A stretch of DNA of 40,439 bases from Spirochaetales bacterium (GTDB lineage: Bacteria > Spirochaetota > Spirochaetia > DSM-27196 > SLST01), in assembly GCA_007127335.1 (NCBI GenBank), contig SKZO01000153.1, forward strand, positions 1 through 40,439, in the 5' to 3' direction. Below are positions 7,226 to 15,204 of the stretch, piece by piece. The notes under the pieces were generated by a model. The model saw only the letters and a program-made list of their open reading frames with translations. It searched no databases and had not been told where the DNA came from. Numbering within the stretch: the first letter of the stretch is position 1; each line of letters begins with the position of its first letter. Both the position numbers and the translations under genes were made by a program.

Positions 7226-7833
7226 TCAGTCGAAGAGCTTGCCGGCGATGCGGGAGGCGTGTTCGGCCTGGAAGCGAGCGGCCTCGAGCTCGTTCTCGTC
7301 CGGCATGCGGCTGCCGTCGGTGCCCGCGATGGTGGAGGCGCCGTAGGGGGTGACGCCGCTCACCGCGTCTATCTTGGAGTGCCCCTGGTAGGAGTAGGGC
7401 AGGCCGACGATCACGTAGCCCAGATGCATGAGCGTGATCTGGGTCGTGAGGATCGTTGTCTCCTGCCCGCCGTGCTGTGTCCCGGAACTCGACATGACCG
7501 TGGCGACCTTGCCGATCGTTGCCCCGTCGGTCCAGATCTTCCCGGCCTGGTCGAAGAAGTTCGGAACTGCCCGGGCATGTTGCCGTAACGCGTGGGTACG
7601 CCAAAGACCGCCGCGTCGGGCCAGCGCAGATCGTCCACGGTTGCCACCGGGACATCGGCGAACGCCTGCTGCGCCTCGTAGGCGCCAATCTGCTTGAGCG
7701 TCTCCTCCGGGATGACCTCCGGGATGCGCAGAAGCTTCACCTCCGCGCCGGCGCGCTCGGCGCCTTCGGCCGCGGCCTGCGCCATTTTGTGCATGTGTCC
7801 GTACGTTGAGTAGAAGAAAATCGCCGTTTTCAT
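7226..7833 (-). pseudogene. wrbA: WrbA-type NAD(P)H:quinone oxidoreductase, frameshifted
   Basis: A flavodoxin-fold quinone reductase (FMN) split over two frames. The first (7833 to about 7562) runs from the N terminus to F-G-V-P-T-R-Y-G-N-M-P-G-Q-F-R. The second continues with N-F-F-D-Q-A-G-K-I-W through T-Q-H-G-G-Q-E-T-T and V-I-V-G-L-P-Y-S-Y to the stop at 7226. Homologues read Q-F/M-R-N/Q-F-F/L-D-Q, so exactly one base is missing near 7561/7562; restoring it gives 202 residues, the normal WrbA length. Everything else is conserved, so this is a very recent mutation or a sequencing error. The ATG overlaps the marR stop (ATGA), so the two form an operon. Confidence 0.85.
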
Positions 7834-8351
7834 GATTCCTCCCCGGCCGGCGGCGGATACCGCTTCGCCGTGCCGAGCTTCTTGCAGAGTCGAGCGAGCT
7901 CAACGAGCTCGTCGGGCGTGAGCACCGACATCTCCGCGGTGATCGCCTCACGCATCCGTTCAAAGGCCGACCGGGCGACCGTTCGCCCGCGGTCGGTGAG
8001 CTCGAGGTAGACGCGCCGGCGATCGGTGTCGCAGCGCCGGCGTGCAACGAGCCCGAGGGCTTCCAGTCGATCCACGACGGAGGTGATGTTTCCTCGCGTC
8101 TTGAGGATCTTCCGGGCCACCTCGTGGTGCGTGAGACGACCCTTGTGCAGGAGCGCCTCGAGAACGCCGAACTGAGAGACGGACATCCCGGCCGGGAGGG
8201 GGGCGTGCCCCATGATCCGCCGCTCGATCGTATCGTTCGCTCGGGAGAGTTTGACGTATGCCGCCAGCGCCTCCCGGTACTGATGATCTGCATCCTTCAT
8301 GCTTTCATCATGCCCGATGCGGAGTGTTTTGTACACCTCCGTATTGTTCAT
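7830..8351 (-). CDS. MarR-family transcriptional regulator
   Basis: A 173-residue winged-helix repressor. The core has S-V-S-Q-F-G-V-L-E-A-L, the recognition region V-A-R-K-I-L-K-T-R-G-N-I-T-S-V-V-D-R-L-E, and the wing R-R-R-C-D-T-D-R-R-R-V-Y-L-E-L-T, all classic MarR. Its last codon overlaps wrbA, so it probably controls quinone or electrophile detoxification together with itself. ATG 8351 has no Shine-Dalgarno sequence but lies exactly 6 bases after TATAGT, so it is taken as a leaderless start; ATG 8300 (156 residues) is the alternative. The cysteine in the wing could be a redox sensor (inference). Confidence 0.85.
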   Translation of the reverse strand: MNNTEVYKTLRIGHDESMKDADHQYREALAAYVKLSRANDTIERRIMGHAPLPAGMSVSQFGVLEALLHKGRLTHHEVARKILKTRGNITSVVDRLEALGLVARRRCDTDRRRVYLELTDRGRTVARSAFERMREAITAEMSVLTPDELVELARLCKKLGTAKRYPPPAGEES

Positions 8352-8357
8352 AACTAA

Positions 8358-8384
8358 ACTATAAAGAAATAAACAAATCGTCAA
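8358..8384 (-). promoter_or_regulatory. marR-wrbA promoter (leaderless)
   Basis: TTGACG (8379-8384), 15 bp, TATAGT (8358-8363), then 6 bases to the ATG at 8351, in a conspicuous AT-rich island. The spacer is short, which may reflect a regulated promoter. Confidence 0.5.
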
Positions 8385-8422
8385 GGGAATTCTGCCGCTC
8401 GCCACAGCCACTCGCGACGAAC

Positions 8423-8451
8423 TTGACCTGCACCGTCAACATGAGTATCTC
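8423..8451 (+). promoter_or_regulatory. ppa promoter (leaderless)
   Basis: TTGACC (8423-8428), a 17-bp spacer, TATCTC (8446-8451), then 6 bases to the ATG at 8458. No Shine-Dalgarno sequence is present. Confidence 0.6.
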
Positions 8452-8457
8452 CTCGGA

Positions 8458-9021
8458 ATGAATCCCTGGCACGACATCGACCCGGCGCGGATCTCGCCCG
8501 AGAGCTTCCTCGCCGTCATCGAAATACCCAAGGGCAGCAAGAAGAAGTACGAGCTGGACAAGGAGACCGGGCTCATCAAGCTCGACCGGATTCTGTTCAC
8601 CTCCACCCACTATCCATCGAACTACGGGTTCATCCCGCGAACCTTTGCCGACGACAACGATCCGCTCGACGTGCTCGTCCTGTGCTCGGAGACGCTCGAT
8701 CCGCTGACGATGGTCGAGTGCTATCCGATCGGGGTCGTCAAGATGGTCGACAACCGGGAGGTCGACGAGAAGATCATCGCGATTCCGTTTCGCGACCCGG
8801 TCTACTCCGGCTACCGCGACATCTCGACGCTGCCGCAGCACATCCTGACCGAGATCTCACACTTCTTTGAGGTCTACAAGGCGCTCGAACACTCGGATAC
8901 CTCGGTGAAGATGATCGTCGACCGTGACAAGGCGCTCGAGATCATCGCCGGGAGCCTTCGGCGCTACGAAGAGGTCTTTCCTGAGAAACGCAAGGGCGCG
9001 ACGAAGCTGAAACGCGCCTGA
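8458..9021 (+). CDS. ppa: Soluble family I inorganic pyrophosphatase
   Basis: A 187-residue cytosolic Mg-dependent enzyme hydrolysing PPi to two phosphates. The family I signature D66-N-D-P-L-D71 is intact. E-I-P-K-G-S-K-K-K-Y-E, Y-G-F-I-P, and the closing K-M-I-V-D block are also present. It normally pulls biosynthetic reactions forward. Interesting here because the window also carries pfp, a PPi-using glycolytic enzyme that would compete for the same pool. The start is the leaderless ATG 8458. Convergent with rdgB, 12 bases apart. Confidence 0.93.
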   Translation: MNPWHDIDPARISPESFLAVIEIPKGSKKKYELDKETGLIKLDRILFTSTHYPSNYGFIPRTFADDNDPLDVLVLCSETLDPLTMVECYPIGVVKMVDNREVDEKIIAIPFRDPVYSGYRDISTLPQHILTEISHFFEVYKALEHSDTSVKMIVDRDKALEIIAGSLRRYEEVFPEKRKGATKLKRA

Positions 9022-9033
9022 GGCGGTGCCGCC

Positions 9034-9672
9034 TCAGGCGCCCCCCTCCGGGCCTTCGCGCAGGGCCGCCCTGATCGCTGCCGCGAGAACTCTCGATGCA
9101 CGTCCACGGTGGCTGAGGCGGTTCTTCTCTGCAGCCGGCAGGTCCGCGGCCGTGCAACCCAGCTCGGGCAGGTGGAAGACCGGATCGTAGCCAAAACCGC
9201 CGGTCGCAGCAGACGGACCGCGCGCGATCTCTCCCTCCCAGCTCTCCTGCGCGACTGTGAACCGATCGTTCGGCAGCAAGGCGACCATGCAGCAGACGAA
9301 GCGTGCGCGCCGGTTGTCAATCCGATCGAGAGCGCGCAGGAGTATCTCGTTTCGAGTTGGTGCGTCGAGCTCCGTCTTCCCGCCGTCCGGACTGCCGAAG
9401 CGAGCGGAGTAGATGCCGGGAGCACCGGAGAGCGCGTCGACACAGAGGCCCGAATCGTCGGCAACGACGATCGATGCCGGGCCGGTCCGATCATCGATCT
9501 GCTCCCGCAGGCGCGTGGCTTTCAACATCGCGTTGGAGAGAAACGAGTCGCCGGTTTCTTCAACGTCGAACGTGATGCCCAGCTCGTTGGGGGTCCTCAC
9601 ATCGTGATCCGCGAAGATTGACGCGAACTCCCGTGCTTTGTGACGGTTCATGGTGGCGATGAGCAACTGCAT
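9034..9672 (-). CDS. rdgB: XTP/dITP diphosphatase (RdgB/HAM1)
   Basis: A 212-residue nucleotide house-cleaning enzyme that hydrolyses dITP, XTP and dHAPTP to monophosphates plus PPi. The T7-x-N9-x-x-K12-x-x-E15 entry motif, V-A-D-D-S-G-L-C-V-D-A-L, P-G-I-Y-S-A-R-F-G, G-F-G-Y-D-P-V-F and the final S-H-R-G-R-A are all there. It lies 9 bases downstream of the sigma-like gene and is probably co-transcribed. It also has its own TTGCCA-17-TAGGCT promoter ending 6 bases before the ATG, so it may additionally be made from a leaderless transcript. Confidence 0.93.
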   Translation of the reverse strand: MQLLIATMNRHKAREFASIFADHDVRTPNELGITFDVEETGDSFLSNAMLKATRLREQIDDRTGPASIVVADDSGLCVDALSGAPGIYSARFGSPDGGKTELDAPTRNEILLRALDRIDNRRARFVCCMVALLPNDRFTVAQESWEGEIARGPSAATGGFGYDPVFHLPELGCTAADLPAAEKNRLSHRGRASRVLAAAIRAALREGPEGGA

Positions 9673-9678
9673 GCAGCA

Positions 9679-9707
9679 AGCCTACGTGGCATCCAGGAGT
9701 CTGGCAA
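9679..9707 (-). promoter_or_regulatory. Internal rdgB promoter (leaderless)
   Basis: TTGCCA (9702-9707), a 17-bp spacer, TAGGCT (9679-9684), then 6 bases to the ATG at 9672. It overlaps the last codons and stop of the upstream gene, so TAG in the -10 is also that stop codon and may be coincidental. Confidence 0.45.
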
Positions 9708-10707
9708 GCCGCGCCCGGAAGCGTTCGTTCGTGAGCTCGCCGCGCGCCTTGAAGATGCTCGAGTCGACCGTGCCGCGTGCGATACCAAGAACCTGGGCGA
9801 TCTGCCCGTGGGTGGGTCCGCTCGTAGCGCGGTCGAGCTCGGCGCGCGCGCGGCGGTAGCGTTCAGACCAGCGGGCCCGTTCCGCGAGGAGCAGCGGACG
9901 GTCCTCCCCGCCTGCACTGCGGAGATGAGCCTCTATGCAGCGGATCCTGAACCAGGCACGGTCGCGCTTCACGCGAAAACGCTCCTGTCTCCGCCGAACC
10001 TCGTGGGCCTGGTCGCGAAGCTCATGCCAACAGTCATCGAGCCATTGCCGATCGCAGCCGATCACCGATGCAAGACGTTCGCGCGCCTTTTCGTCGATCA
10101 GATCCCCCATCTTCAGGGTCAGGCAGAGAAGGCGCTGGGCCTCGCCGGGCGTGAGACGGTCCGTGGCCGCTCCTCCCGGGCGCAGGCGCAAGGCGCTCGG
10201 TCTGTGCGCCGGCATCGGGTCGGCCGGGTCGGGGCTCGCGCCGTCGGCGCCGCGGATGTCACGCGGTGGTCGAAATGGTGATCTGCGCCGCGGTGTGCGC
10301 GGTGAGACCGTCTGTTCCTGGTCCGCAGGCGCGTCCGGAAGTTCCGCCGGAAGCTCCGCCGGAAGCTCCGCCGGGCCCCTGCCCGTGATGTCGTAGGCGA
10401 TCGCGCGATCGCATGCGGTTTCGAGCCGGATGCGGTCGGATGCCCGTTCCAGTGCGAAGGAACGCAGCTGGAAACGGAGCGTCGTGTGGAGATAGCTGTC
10501 AAAGGTCCTGCCGGTCGGCTGGTATCTGCGTATGAGGCCCTGTATGCGCGGATAGAAGCGCAGGAGGAACTCGGCTCCGTCCTCTTCGGAGAAGCCCGGT
10601 CGTCCCGCGGGATAGCGATACACGACCTCGGAGATCGCCTTCACCACCGCATCCAGCTCAGCCGTTCCACGCTGCGCGTCGAGCACCTGTTCGGTCATCG
10701 TTTTCAA
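9682..10707 (-). CDS. Sigma-factor-like DNA-binding protein
   Basis: A 341-residue protein. Residues about 45-100 (F-L-L-R-F-Y-P-R-I-Q-G-L-I-R-R-Y, then F-D-S-Y-L-H-T-T-L-R-F-Q-L-R) resemble sigma70 region 2. Residues about 305-335 (T-H-G-Q-I-A-Q-V-L-G-I-A-R-G-T-V-D-S-S-I-F-K-A-R) resemble a region 4 helix-turn-helix. Between them is a long Pro/Arg-rich linker with three ELPA/D repeats, then a basic helical region. I know no named family for the whole. It could be a divergent sigma factor or a sigma-derived regulator. The TTG at 10707 has GGGGGA five bases upstream; the in-frame ATG at 10698 is the alternative. Confidence 0.55.
   Translation of the reverse strand: MKTMTEQVLDAQRGTAELDAVVKAISEVVYRYPAGRPGFSEEDGAEFLLRFYPRIQGLIRRYQPTGRTFDSYLHTTLRFQLRSFALERASDRIRLETACDRAIAYDITGRGPAELPAELPAELPDAPADQEQTVSPRTPRRRSPFRPPRDIRGADGASPDPADPMPAHRPSALRLRPGGAATDRLTPGEAQRLLCLTLKMGDLIDEKARERLASVIGCDRQWLDDCWHELRDQAHEVRRRQERFRVKRDRAWFRIRCIEAHLRSAGGEDRPLLLAERARWSERYRRARAELDRATSGPTHGQIAQVLGIARGTVDSSIFKARGELTNERFRARLARLLDAT
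10337..10372 (-). repeat. Three tandem 12-bp repeats in the sigma-like gene
   Basis: Units at 10337-10348, 10349-10360 and 10361-10372 (plus-strand GGAAGCTCCGCC, the first with one change) encode E-L-P-A, E-L-P-A, E-L-P-D in the linker between the two sigma-like domains. Slippage-prone, so copy number may vary between strains. Confidence 0.85.
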
Positions 10708-10710
10708 TTT

Positions 10711-10726
10711 TTCCCCCGAGGGGGAA
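10711..10726 (-). promoter_or_regulatory. Inverted repeat that buries the Shine-Dalgarno of the sigma-like gene
   Basis: In the mRNA, TTCCCCC, TC, GGGGGAA forms a 7-bp stem just before the TTG start. The GGGGGA half is the only Shine-Dalgarno candidate, so folding would hide it. It could be an RNA switch on translation or a protein operator; which is unknown. Confidence 0.45.
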
Positions 10727-10791
10727 TAGCAAATGACGTGCCACTCAGACGCCCTTGGGGATCAATGTGGAGCCCTCACAGCCGAGCTCTG

Positions 10792-11817
10792 TTACATGCT
10801 GTTACGTTCCTCCGGTGGGGCCAGTGCCGCCTCGAGCCTCGCTCGCACGCGGTCGATCGCTTCGCTGAGCTCGAGTTCGGTCGTGAACCCCGCGGCTCGC
10901 CGGTGACCTCCTCCGTGAAAGGAGGCGGCGATCTCGCTGACGTCAAGGTCGTCGATCGACCGAAGGCTCCCTGACACCGTCGTTTCCGACTCGTACCGCA
11001 CCAGTGCGGCGGCACGTACACCGGCGATGCCAAAGAGAAGCTGGTAGAGCGTGTCCGAATCCCGGCTCTCCCTCCCGTACCGGCGCAGGTCCTCCGCTGT
11101 CTCCCAGCTGATCACGCCTGCGCCGTCGCCAATGGGCTCGGCACGGTGAAGCAGGGCGCCAAGCAACTGGCGCGAGCCCAGGGTATGGCCCCCGGTCATC
11201 TGCGCATGGGCCTGCTTCGGCGATGCGCCGGCGGCAAGGAGGCGGGAGACCCCCGCCATCAGATCCGCTGCGCCGGATTCGACGTGGCGGAAGAACCCGG
11301 TGTCGGTCGCGATCCCGAACAGCAGCAGCTCGGCTTCGCGCGGCGTTATGTCGGCGTCAAAGCCTTCAATGATGAGCTGGGCGAGATAACAGGTCGCGGC
11401 AGCCGTCGGTACGAGAAATGAGGCGTCCGCGGATGCGTTCGTCGTCGCGTGGTGGTCGACGATCGCTACCGGGAGGCCCGCGATATCGTCCTCGAGCGCT
11501 CCGGTCCGTTCCGGTCCGCTGCAGTCGAGGATGATTGCCGCCGGTCGAACGGCGCGGTCCCGGTCGGACCTATCGAGGCGCGGGCGAAACTCGGACCGGT
11601 AGGAGCGGATTTCCCGTCGGTCGAACGGACCGGCGTTCAGGCAGTGGGCGCGCTTGCCAAGGACGCGTTCGAGAAATGAGGCGAGGGCGAGGGCGGCGGC
11701 AATGCAGTCTCCGTCGGGCTCCACGTGCCCGACGAGGAAGAATGTCTCGTACTCCTCGAGAAAGGCCCGGAGTTCGGGCGGCGGCTGTGGCGCGGACGGG
11801 AATGGGGCGTTCGGCAT
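10792..11817 (-). CDS. nrnA: DHH/DHHA1 phosphoesterase, NrnA-like
   Basis: A 341-residue cytosolic protein with the full DHH set: H31-V-E-P-D-G-D-C-I-A-A (motif I), L-D98-C-S, V-D121-H-H-A-T-T-N (DHH), G-I-A-T-D-T-G-F-F, and a C-terminal DHHA1 domain with G-G-G-H-R-R-A-A-G-F. NrnA enzymes degrade 2-5-mer RNA (nanoRNA), and many also hydrolyse 3'-phosphoadenosine 5'-phosphate. TAGCCT ends 7 bases before the ATG, and no Shine-Dalgarno sequence is seen. It follows a small exported-protein gene by 10 bases on the same strand. Which of the two activities dominates cannot be read. Confidence 0.85.
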   Translation of the reverse strand: MPNAPFPSAPQPPPELRAFLEEYETFFLVGHVEPDGDCIAAALALASFLERVLGKRAHCLNAGPFDRREIRSYRSEFRPRLDRSDRDRAVRPAAIILDCSGPERTGALEDDIAGLPVAIVDHHATTNASADASFLVPTAAATCYLAQLIIEGFDADITPREAELLLFGIATDTGFFRHVESGAADLMAGVSRLLAAGASPKQAHAQMTGGHTLGSRQLLGALLHRAEPIGDGAGVISWETAEDLRRYGRESRDSDTLYQLLFGIAGVRAAALVRYESETTVSGSLRSIDDLDVSEIAASFHGGGHRRAAGFTTELELSEAIDRVRARLEAALAPPEERNSM

Positions 11818-11827
11818 AGCCGGCAGG

Positions 11828-12223
11828 CTAGAACTGGAACTCGGGCGCTTCGAGGTCGAACCGGGCCTGGAGACCCTCCGTCTGGCCGAGCCTGCCCCAC
11901 GAGAGGTGGTTCATGTTACGCTGGACGTAGAGCACGACGTGTGAGATCTCCGCATCGCGCCAGAAGATGTTGATGAAGGGAACGGCGAGGTCATCCGAGT
12001 AGACGAGGCGAGCCTTGGCCGTCGGCCCACCGAACCACTCGATCGGGAGATACGCTGTCGCGAGCATGAGCGAGTTCTGGCGCCGGTAGTCGATGCGATA
12101 GCCGAACGTCGTGGGATAGACCTTCTCAATGTAGAGCGTAGTGGCGTAGATGCTCGGTTCCTGCGTCGCCGCGATCATCGAGACGGCGAACACCATCACC
12201 AGGACGAGTGCAAGCTTTTTCAC
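11828..12223 (-). CDS. Small exported protein of unknown function
   Basis: 131 residues from GTG 12223, chosen because GGAGGG lies just upstream and because it places a clean signal peptide (V-K-K-L-A-L-V-L-V-M-V-F-A-V-S) at the N terminus. The frame is open further upstream but without protein character. The mature part is about 110 residues, rich in aromatic strand-like segments, with no cysteine and no lipobox, so it is periplasmic or outer-surface. I do not recognise the family. It is upstream of nrnA by 10 bases and likely co-transcribed, but a functional link is not evident. Confidence 0.7.
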   Translation of the reverse strand: MKKLALVLVMVFAVSMIAATQEPSIYATTLYIEKVYPTTFGYRIDYRRQNSLMLATAYLPIEWFGGPTAKARLVYSDDLAVPFINIFWRDAEISHVVLYVQRNMNHLSWGRLGQTEGLQARFDLEAPEFQF

Positions 12224-12287
12224 CGTGCCCTCCTGACTGAGAGTATATGTTGTGCGGTGCCTCGCTTCAAGCAATTCTTGTGAACTG

Positions 12288-13241
12288 TCACGAACCCTGC
12301 TCACGGCCGAGCGTGGCGAGCATGACGGCCTTGATCGTGTGTTTGCGGTTCTCCGCCTGATCAAAGACGCGGCTTGCCGGTCCCTCAAAGACCGCTTCGG
12401 TCACCTCTTCTCCCTTCACCGCGGGCAGGCAGTGGAGGAAGATGGCGTCGGGGTTGCCGGTGGCCGCCATGAGCCGGTCGTCAACCCGGTACGGTCGGAG
12501 GACCTGCTTTCGCTCTTCGGCCTCCGCCTCCTCGCCCATGGAGGTCCACACGTCGGTGTAGATCGCGTGCGCGTTGGCCACCGCGGCGGTCGGGTCGTCG
12601 GTGACCAGGATCCCTGCCCCCGTCTCGGTGGCGAGCTCCCGGCATCGCCCGACGAAGTCTTCCCGGGGCTGCAGCTGCGACGGCGCGCAGACCACGAAGT
12701 GCACGCCGGTCTTCGCGCATCCGATCATCAGCGAGTGCGCGACATTGTTCCGCCCGTCGCCCACGTAGGCGAGCCGCTTGCCGGGAAGCGAGCCAAAGCA
12801 CTCCCTGATCGTCATGAGATCCGCGAGCACCTGCGTGGGATGGTAGAGGTCGGTGAGCCCGTTGTACACCGGCACGCCCGAGTACCGGGCGAGGTCCTCC
12901 ACGGTCTGCTGACTGAACCCGCGGAACTCGATGCAGTCGAACATCCTCCCGAGTACCCGTGCGGTATCCGCGAGGTCCTCCTTGACCCCCAGGTGGATAT
13001 CGTCGCCGGAGAGGAAGACCGGGTAGCCCCCCTCTTCGCCAAAGGCGGTCTCGAACGAGGCTCTGGTGCGGGTGGATCGCTTCTCGAAGATCATCGCGAG
13101 CGTGTAGCCTTCGAGCCGACGCCTTCTTCGTCCGTTGGCGCGTTCGTCCTTCAACTGGAGTGCGAGGTCCAGGAGGGACTCGATCTCTTCCCGGGAGTAA
13201 TCCCACAGGGAGAGCAGTGATCGACCGGTGAAATGCGGCAT
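12288..13241 (-). CDS. argF: Ornithine carbamoyltransferase
   Basis: A 317-residue enzyme joining carbamoyl phosphate and ornithine to citrulline. The carbamoyl-phosphate motif is S56-T-R-T-R60, H134-P-T-Q137 is intact, the ornithine loop is D230-V-W-T-S-M-G, and H270-C-L-P273 carries the catalytic cysteine. The D-x-x-x-S-M-G motif separates it from aspartate or acetylornithine transcarbamylases. No other arginine genes are adjacent, so biosynthetic and arginine-deiminase (catabolic) roles cannot be told apart; argF is used by default. TAGAAT lies 9 bases before the ATG, so the leader is very short or absent. Confidence 0.93.
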   Translation of the reverse strand: MPHFTGRSLLSLWDYSREEIESLLDLALQLKDERANGRRRRRLEGYTLAMIFEKRSTRTRASFETAFGEEGGYPVFLSGDDIHLGVKEDLADTARVLGRMFDCIEFRGFSQQTVEDLARYSGVPVYNGLTDLYHPTQVLADLMTIRECFGSLPGKRLAYVGDGRNNVAHSLMIGCAKTGVHFVVCAPSQLQPREDFVGRCRELATETGAGILVTDDPTAAVANAHAIYTDVWTSMGEEAEAEERKQVLRPYRVDDRLMAATGNPDAIFLHCLPAVKGEEVTEAVFEGPASRVFDQAENRKHTIKAVMLATLGREQGS

Positions 13242-13316
13242 AGACCACAGATTCTACCGAAGCCGCAAGGCTGCGGGAAGGGGGCCGACGCTATACTCCA
13301 GGCCGACGCGATACCG

Positions 13317-14558
13317 CTACGCGCTCTGCTTCACGGGAACGATCGTCGGCTTCTCCTCGTTCATGACGACGTCTCGGGTGATGGTCACCCGCTTCGGTCC
13401 CGGGATGGACGGGATCTCGAACATCAGGTCGATCATGAGCCCCTCGACGATCGCACGCAGTCCGCGGGCGCCGGTCTTGCGGACAATGGCGAGCTCGGCG
13501 ATCGCGTCGACTGCCTCGTCCTCGAAGACGAGATCGACGTCGTCGAGCTTGAGCGCGCTCTGGTACTGGCGAAGGACGCTGTTCCTGGGCTCGCGAATAA
13601 TGCGAACGAGGTCCTCCGCGGTGAGGTTGTGCAGGGTCACGTGGATCGGCAACCGGCCCACGAACTCCGGGATCAGCCCGAACTTGATCAGGTCGTCCGG
13701 ATGGAGCTCGCGGAACAGCTCGTCAACGTCCTCCCTGCTCTTTGCCCGGACCTTTGCGCCGAATCCCATCGGGTGTTCGGCCACGCGCGACTCGATGATC
13801 TTCTCGAGTCCCACGAACGCCCCGCCGCAGATGAAGAGGATGTTCGCCGTGTCGATCTTGATCATCTCCTGGCTCGGATGCTTTCGCCCGCCCTGCGGCG
13901 GGACCGACGCGACCGTGCCCTCGATGATCTTCAGCAGCGCCTGCTGCACGCCTTCGCCAGAAACGTCGCGAGTGATCGAGACGTTCTCACTCTTGCGCGA
14001 GATCTTGTCTATCTCGTCTATGTAGACGATCCCGCGCTCGGCCGCGCTGATGTTGTTGCCGGCGGACTGGTAGAGTTTGAGCAGGATATTCTCGACGTCC
14101 TCGCCGACGTACCCGGCCTCGGTGAGGGTCGTGGCGTCGGCGATCGCGAAGGGCACCTTGAGCTTCCGCGCGAGCGTGCGCGCGAGCAGCGTCTTTCCCG
14201 TGCCGGTTGGGCCCACGAGCAGCACGTTCGACTTCTCGAGCTCGATGTCCTCGTCGAGTCGGCTCTTCTGCGTGATACGCTTGTAGTGGTTGTACACCGC
14301 AACCGAGAGGTACTTCTTCGCCTGCTCCTGGCCTATCACGTACTGGTCGAGGTATCCCTTGATCTCCTGCGGGCTTGGCACGTCGTCCATGAACTCGGAG
14401 GTCAGTACGTCGTCCTCTTCGTCGAGGATCTTCTTGCAGACGTTGACGCACTCGTCGCAGATGTACACGCCCGGCCCGGCAATCAGTCGGCGTGCGAAGT
14501 CGGCGCTCTTCCCGCAGAAAGAGCAGATCTTGGCGCTGTCGTTGCGGCTCTTACTCAT
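13317..14558 (-). CDS. clpX: ATP-dependent Clp protease ATP-binding subunit ClpX
   Basis: A 413-residue AAA+ unfoldase that delivers substrates to ClpP. The N-terminal zinc-binding domain has C12-x2-C15-x18-C34-x2-C37. Walker A is G116-P-T-G-T-G-K-T123 and Walker B ends in I-D-E-I-D-K near 180. The Y-V-G-E-D pore loop and the R-x-T-G-A-R-G-L-R sensor 2 region are also present. The gene start overlaps the clpP end by 8 bases, so the two are translationally coupled. Last gene of the tig-clpP-clpX operon; a small hairpin (13263-13276) without T-run lies beyond it. Confidence 0.97.
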   Translation of the reverse strand: MSKSRNDSAKICSFCGKSADFARRLIAGPGVYICDECVNVCKKILDEEDDVLTSEFMDDVPSPQEIKGYLDQYVIGQEQAKKYLSVAVYNHYKRITQKSRLDEDIELEKSNVLLVGPTGTGKTLLARTLARKLKVPFAIADATTLTEAGYVGEDVENILLKLYQSAGNNISAAERGIVYIDEIDKISRKSENVSITRDVSGEGVQQALLKIIEGTVASVPPQGGRKHPSQEMIKIDTANILFICGGAFVGLEKIIESRVAEHPMGFGAKVRAKSREDVDELFRELHPDDLIKFGLIPEFVGRLPIHVTLHNLTAEDLVRIIREPRNSVLRQYQSALKLDDVDLVFEDEAVDAIAELAIVRKTGARGLRAIVEGLMIDLMFEIPSIPGPKRVTITRDVVMNEEKPTIVPVKQSA

Positions 14559-15186
14559 TCGGTTCTCTGATGAAGACTCTGTCGACGACGCCGTACTCCA
14601 CCGCCTCTTCGGCGGACATGAACCGGTCGCGCTCCATGTCGTGCTCGACCTGTTCTTCGCTCCTGCCCGTGTGCTTCGCGAAATAGGAGGTGAGCATCTT
14701 CTTCAGCCGCACGATCTCCCGTGCCTGAATGCCTATGTCGGTAGCCTGTCCCTGGACGCCGCCCCACGGCTGATGGATGAGCACGCGGGAGGAGGGCAGA
14801 GCGTAGCGCTTGCCGGGTGCGCCGGCGGCGAGGAGGATCGCTCCCATGCTCGCAGCCTGACCTATGCAGATCGTCACGACGTCGGGCTTGATGTACTGCA
14901 TCGCGTCGTAGATCGCGAGTCCCGCGGTCACCGATCCGCCCGGCGAGTTGATGTAGAGGCTCACATCCTTCTCCGGGTCCTGGCTCTCTATGTAGAGCAG
15001 CTGGGCGATCACGGTGTCTGCGGACATGTCGTCTATGGGGCCGTCAAGGAAGACGATCCGGTCCTTGAGCAGGCGCGAGAAAACATCCCAGCGTTCCACC
15101 CCGAACCCGCTCTGTTCCTGGATGGTCGGGACGAAGACTGACTGTTCGGACGTTCGGTCGTGGAGATCGGGTTGGTAATCGTTCAT
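14551..15186 (-). CDS. clpP: ATP-dependent Clp protease proteolytic subunit ClpP
   Basis: A 211-residue serine peptidase forming the tetradecameric chamber. The triad is S113 (G-Q-A-A-S-M-G), H138 (L-I-H-Q-P) and D187 (E-R-D-R-F-M-S). The handle region and Y-I-N-S-P-G-G-S-V oxyanion strand are normal. ATG 15186 follows a GAGGAA element and sits 18 bases after the tig stop. About 15 residues of N-terminal extension precede the conserved body and may be a propeptide or the axial loop. Confidence 0.97.
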   Translation of the reverse strand: MNDYQPDLHDRTSEQSVFVPTIQEQSGFGVERWDVFSRLLKDRIVFLDGPIDDMSADTVIAQLLYIESQDPEKDVSLYINSPGGSVTAGLAIYDAMQYIKPDVVTICIGQAASMGAILLAAGAPGKRYALPSSRVLIHQPWGGVQGQATDIGIQAREIVRLKKMLTSYFAKHTGRSEEQVEHDMERDRFMSAEEAVEYGVVDRVFIREPNE

Positions 15187-15204
15187 GGGTTCCTCGCGCT
15201 CAAG

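Noticed and set aside
7226-8293. 355-codon minus-strand frame read as one protein
   Set aside because: It reads marR in a wrong frame and only becomes meaningful at the C-terminal half of wrbA; better explained by a wrbA frameshift.
12252-13220. 322-codon plus-strand open frame
   Set aside because: Antisense shadow of argF, which has all catalytic motifs on the other strand.
13263-13276. Hairpin CCGCA/TGCGG after clpX as a terminator
   Set aside because: Five base pairs and no T-run in the direction of clpX; too weak to call.
13292-13297. TATACT on the plus strand downstream of clpX
   Set aside because: The bases 6 downstream are not a start codon and no plus-strand gene follows.
13233-14570. 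445-codon plus-strand open frame
   Set aside because: Exactly antisense to clpX; high GC at third positions keeps the opposite strand open. No start signal and no protein family likeness.
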